64,000 bases of DNA from Clostridia bacterium (GTDB lineage: Bacteria; Bacillota; Clostridia; Saccharofermentanales; Saccharofermentanaceae), in assembly GCA_024403775.1 (NCBI GenBank), contig JAKSRE010000010.1, forward strand, positions 20,733 through 84,732. The letters run 5' to 3'. The translations under genes were made by a program, and so were the position numbers. Under the pieces are notes generated by a model. It was not told the DNA's origin and ran no database searches. It worked only from the letters and a program-made list of their open reading frames with translations. Below are positions 61,736 through 64,000 of this stretch, one piece after another (the first letter of the stretch is position 1; every line of letters begins with the position of its first letter).

Positions 61736-61756
61736 GTATCAAAGGAGATAACAAAA

Positions 61757-62842
61757 ATGGGTAAGATTATTTTAACAGGTGACAGACCAACAGGCAGACT
61801 TCATTTAGGTCATTATGTAGGTTCTTTGAAGAGAAGAGTTGAGCTTCAGAATTCTGGTGAGTTCGAAAAAATTTTGATCATGATTGCAGACGCTCAGGCA
61901 TTGACAGATAACTTCGATAATCCTGAGAAAATCAGACAGAATATCATTGAGGTTGCTCTCGACTATTTATCAGTAGGACTTGATCCAGCTAAGTCAACAT
62001 TGTTCGTTCAGTCTCAGATTTCGGAGCTTTGTGAGCTTACATTCTTCTATATGAACCTTGTTACACTCGCAAGACTTGAGCGTAATCCAACAGTTAAGGC
62101 TGAGATTCAGCTCCGTAACTTCGAGAATAGCATTCCAACAGGTTTTGTATGCTATCCAATCAGCCAGGCTGCTGATATTACTGCTTTCAAGGCAACAACA
62201 GTTCCAGTAGGTGAAGATCAGCTTCCAATGATCGAGCAGACACGTGAGATTGTTCGTAAGTTCAATTCTATTTACAGCGACGTTCTCGTTGAGCCAGATG
62301 CACTTCTTCCAACAAATCAGGTTTGCATGCGTCTTCCTGGTACAGATGGTAAGGCAAAGATGAGTAAGTCACTCGGTAACTGCATCTATCTTTCTGATAC
62401 AGAGGATGAGGTTAAAAAGAAGGTTATGAGCATGTACACAGATCCACTCCATGTACAGGTATCTGACCCAGGCCACCTCGAGGGCAATACAGTATTTACA
62501 TATCTTGATGCATTCTGTAAAGACGAGCATTTTGAGGCATACCTCCCAGATTATAAGAACCTTGATGAGCTTAAGGAGCACTACACACGTGGTGGTCTTG
62601 GTGACGTTAAGATCAAGAAGTTCCTCAACAATGTTCTTCAGGAAGAGCTTAACCCAATCCGTGCTAAGCGTAAGGAATTCGAGCAGGATATCGCTGGTGT
62701 ATATGAGATTTTGCGTAAGGGCAGCGAGGATGCTCGTGCTATCGCTTCTCAGACTCTGAGCGAGGTAAAGGCTGCAATGCAGATTAACTACTTTGAGGAT
62801 GAGGCTTTGATTAAGGCTCACATCGAGAAGTATAAGGCATAA
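61757..62842 (+). CDS. trpS: tryptophanyl-tRNA synthetase
   Basis: 361 residues from the ATG preceded by AAAGGAGATAACAAAA; an in-frame upstream ATG at 61712 lies inside the T-box terminator. Class I synthetase with HIGH-type motif [12 protein letters not shown] (~14-25) and KMSKS-type AKMSKSLGN (~203). [14 protein letters not shown] (~153) is typical of TrpRS. It charges tRNA-Trp. The C-terminal tail (~300-361) is helical as usual, and the length is slightly above the bacterial norm of ~330. Controlled by the T-box directly upstream and closed by its own terminator. Confidence 0.94.
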   Translation: MGKIILTGDRPTGRLHLGHYVGSLKRRVELQNSGEFEKILIMIADAQALTDNFDNPEKIRQNIIEVALDYLSVGLDPAKSTLFVQSQISELCELTFFYMNLVTLARLERNPTVKAEIQLRNFENSIPTGFVCYPISQAADITAFKATTVPVGEDQLPMIEQTREIVRKFNSIYSDVLVEPDALLPTNQVCMRLPGTDGKAKMSKSLGNCIYLSDTEDEVKKKVMSMYTDPLHVQVSDPGHLEGNTVFTYLDAFCKDEHFEAYLPDYKNLDELKEHYTRGGLGDVKIKKFLNNVLQEELNPIRAKRKEFEQDIAGVYEILRKGSEDARAIASQTLSEVKAAMQINYFEDEALIKAHIEKYKA

Positions 62843-62913
62843 TTTTCTTCGCGAAAATGGGTTGCACACTAATTAACTCATTTTGATTCGATGATTTAAA
62901 TAAATGACCAAAC

Positions 62914-62956
62914 AGCGCCCGTTGTTAGCAATGCTAGTGCGGGTGCTACTTTTTTG
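62914..62956 (+). terminator. terminator of trpS
   Basis: AGCGCCCG/CGGGTGCT outer stem with one G-U and an inner TAGC-AAT-GCTA hairpin, then ACTTTTTTG. It lies just before the end of the convergent minus-strand gene. Confidence 0.75.
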
Positions 62957-62967
62957 GGGTTGGATGG

Positions 62968-63780
62968 TTAGTGCAACTCATTGATTCCTGCTGCCTCAAG
63001 CGCATCAGCTACTCTATTGTTTATAAAGTTACATATAATACGCACCACTTTATTTGAATTATACTGATGAAATCTTGTCTCTCCGATTAGCAATAAATCA
63101 TGGTCAAAGAGATAACCACTTTCGATATATCTACTAATATCCTGATTTAGTTTAAGAAAGTAATCTGACTTCTCTAGAAGTCCCGCTACTTCTATTGGAA
63201 AGCAATAATTTATCATTGAAATACCAACGAAAAAATCTGAATATTTACCCTTAATCCCAAGTTGAATTTTTGGCTCATGTTTATAATCTAGATCCAAGTT
63301 CTCTAGAATTTCTGCAACATTCATTTCAAGCTTTGAAGTAAAATGCATTCCGTTATGTTCCAACTTTCTATCCGACTCTCCGAAATCCTGGAAACCCTGC
63401 TCATGGATTAGCGTGTTATAGAATTCTATATCATTGTTGTGAAAGTTACTAAATCTAAGCAAGTTGGGTATTTCTGAGCTGATTTGCATGGGCTTGTGGC
63501 CAGTTTTTTTAGTGTATGCCAATTTATAACTTTCTAGTTTTTGAGAAAGATGATGCTTATATTTCAATATCTCGAAAAGTTCTTGTCCTTTTGGTGAATC
63601 TAGACGATATTCATTTATTGTTTTTCTAGAATGAGCATTAATCTGGCGAATATATGTGCCAGATTTGTATTTCTGTTTGCGCTCAATTGTTCTGACCATA
63701 GGAAGAGAAGCTATTTGTTGTTCTATCTCGAAAATCTTGAGAGTTAAATATTCCTTTGAAAAGTATTCGATGTAGTGTAT
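62968..63780 (-). CDS. putative PD-(D/E)XK-like protein, paralogue of 15024, probably with an ATA start
   Basis: The first ATG on the minus strand is at 63699, but homology with the 15024 protein continues upstream: IEYFSKEYLTL here against IREFFSNEYIVL there. A perfect ribosome site (TGGAGGTGATTTT) stands directly before ATA at 63780. From ATA the protein has 270 residues, against 276 in the paralogue. The acidic triad is kept: E in TSKLE, D in YSDFFV, E in FPIEVAG, again with Ala where a PD-(D/E)XK nuclease has Lys. Either ATA is used as a start or the start codon has mutated and the gene is silenced. It shares a 20-mer upstream with 15024. Confidence 0.6.
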   Translation of the reverse strand: MHYIEYFSKEYLTLKIFEIEQQIASLPMVRTIERKQKYKSGTYIRQINAHSRKTINEYRLDSPKGQELFEILKYKHHLSQKLESYKLAYTKKTGHKPMQISSEIPNLLRFSNFHNNDIEFYNTLIHEQGFQDFGESDRKLEHNGMHFTSKLEMNVAEILENLDLDYKHEPKIQLGIKGKYSDFFVGISMINYCFPIEVAGLLEKSDYFLKLNQDISRYIESGYLFDHDLLLIGETRFHQYNSNKVVRIICNFINNRVADALEAAGINELH

Positions 63781-63843
63781 AAAATCACCTCCATTTAATA
63801 TGTTTCTTTACCTAATAGTACAGCTTTTATTCAAATAAAAAAC

Positions 63844-63910
63844 CTACAAAAATCCGACAAATTACGACATTTTGCGACAAGAATGACAAAGATCTCGACA
63901 ACGACCACAG
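63844..63910 (-). promoter_or_regulatory. TTGTCG-repeat promoter region of the 62968-63780 gene
   Basis: On the minus strand TTGTCGA, TTGTCGC, ATGTCGT and TTGTCGG occur at short intervals, followed by AATTTGTCGGATTTTTGTAG (63863 to 63844), 19/20 identical to the block at 14945-14964. From ~63911 to the window end nothing was recognised. Confidence 0.45.
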
Positions 63911-64000
63911 GCTGTAATGAAAAGTCTTGATTTTAGGATGTGGAGCAGGTGACGCACGAAGATATTCAGGGCAATGTGTCACCGCCGAGGTGACCAAAAC

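Noticed and set aside
63911..64000. Open stretch at the right edge
   Set aside because: Open in one minus frame, but no start, ribosome site or recognised family; too short to judge at the window edge.

Overview
The window looks like a chromosome segment of an AT-rich, low-GC Gram-positive of the Lachnospiraceae (Butyrivibrio/Pseudobutyrivibrio-like; genus inferred). The reasons are strong AGGAGG-type ribosome sites, rho-independent terminators, a T-box in front of trpS, a domain-permuted GH3 beta-glucosidase of the rumen-clostridial kind, and many secreted proteins with DUF4214, choline-binding-like (CW) repeats, leucine-rich repeats and Listeria-Bacteroides (InlB B-type) repeats. No rRNA, tRNA, CRISPR array or transposase was recognised.

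Layout. 1-4.2 kb: two DUF4214 surface proteins, the first cut by the window edge. 4.2-8.7 kb: an SDR remnant, two small operonic proteins, a Gfo/Idh/MocA oxidoreductase on the minus strand, and a membrane HD-GYP protein. 9.0-14.5 kb: an aromatic amino-acid operon, tyrA-aroA-aroC-(chorismate mutase::aroE::aroK)-aroQ, ending in a strong terminator and a 61-bp tandem repeat array. 15.0-20.3 kb: a possible PD-(D/E)XK-like protein, the GH3 enzyme, a VOC protein and an HD hydrolase. 20.4-58.0 kb: an accessory region dominated by DUF4214 proteins, interrupted by a zinc-ribbon coiled-coil protein, a beta-helix/InlB-repeat protein on the minus strand and an AAA/DUF4143 ATPase. 58.2-63.8 kb: DNA alkylation repair protein, Na/Pi cotransporter, trmL, T-box plus trpS, and a second copy (minus strand) of the PD-(D/E)XK-like gene.

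The outstanding feature is 14 DUF4214 genes in 64 kb, in two architectures. In one class DUF4214 modules sit at the N-terminus, followed by a CTIC motif, a low-complexity linker and many CW-type wall-binding repeats (20445, 24234, 45928, 48292, 52527, 55389). In the other class DUF4214 modules sit at the C-terminus behind a variable module: glycosidase-like barrel, LRRs, beta-helix plus InlB repeat, or an unrecognised 98-residue repeat (3, 2365, 27529, 29915, 33920, 37307, 40313). One small protein has only a short DUF4214-like region (33200). My inference is a modular surface system: wall-bound proteins display DUF4214 and interchangeable proteins carry DUF4214 as a shared C-terminal tail. 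Long identical tracts between copies show recent duplication or gene conversion.

The intergenic spaces of the 32-43 kb part hold a second layer: three copies of a minus-strand small RNA with its own terminator, one of them next to a 39-codon holin-like toxin gene (a likely type I toxin-antitoxin locus with two orphan antitoxins), plus nested GTCACAA palindromes and a decayed gene end.
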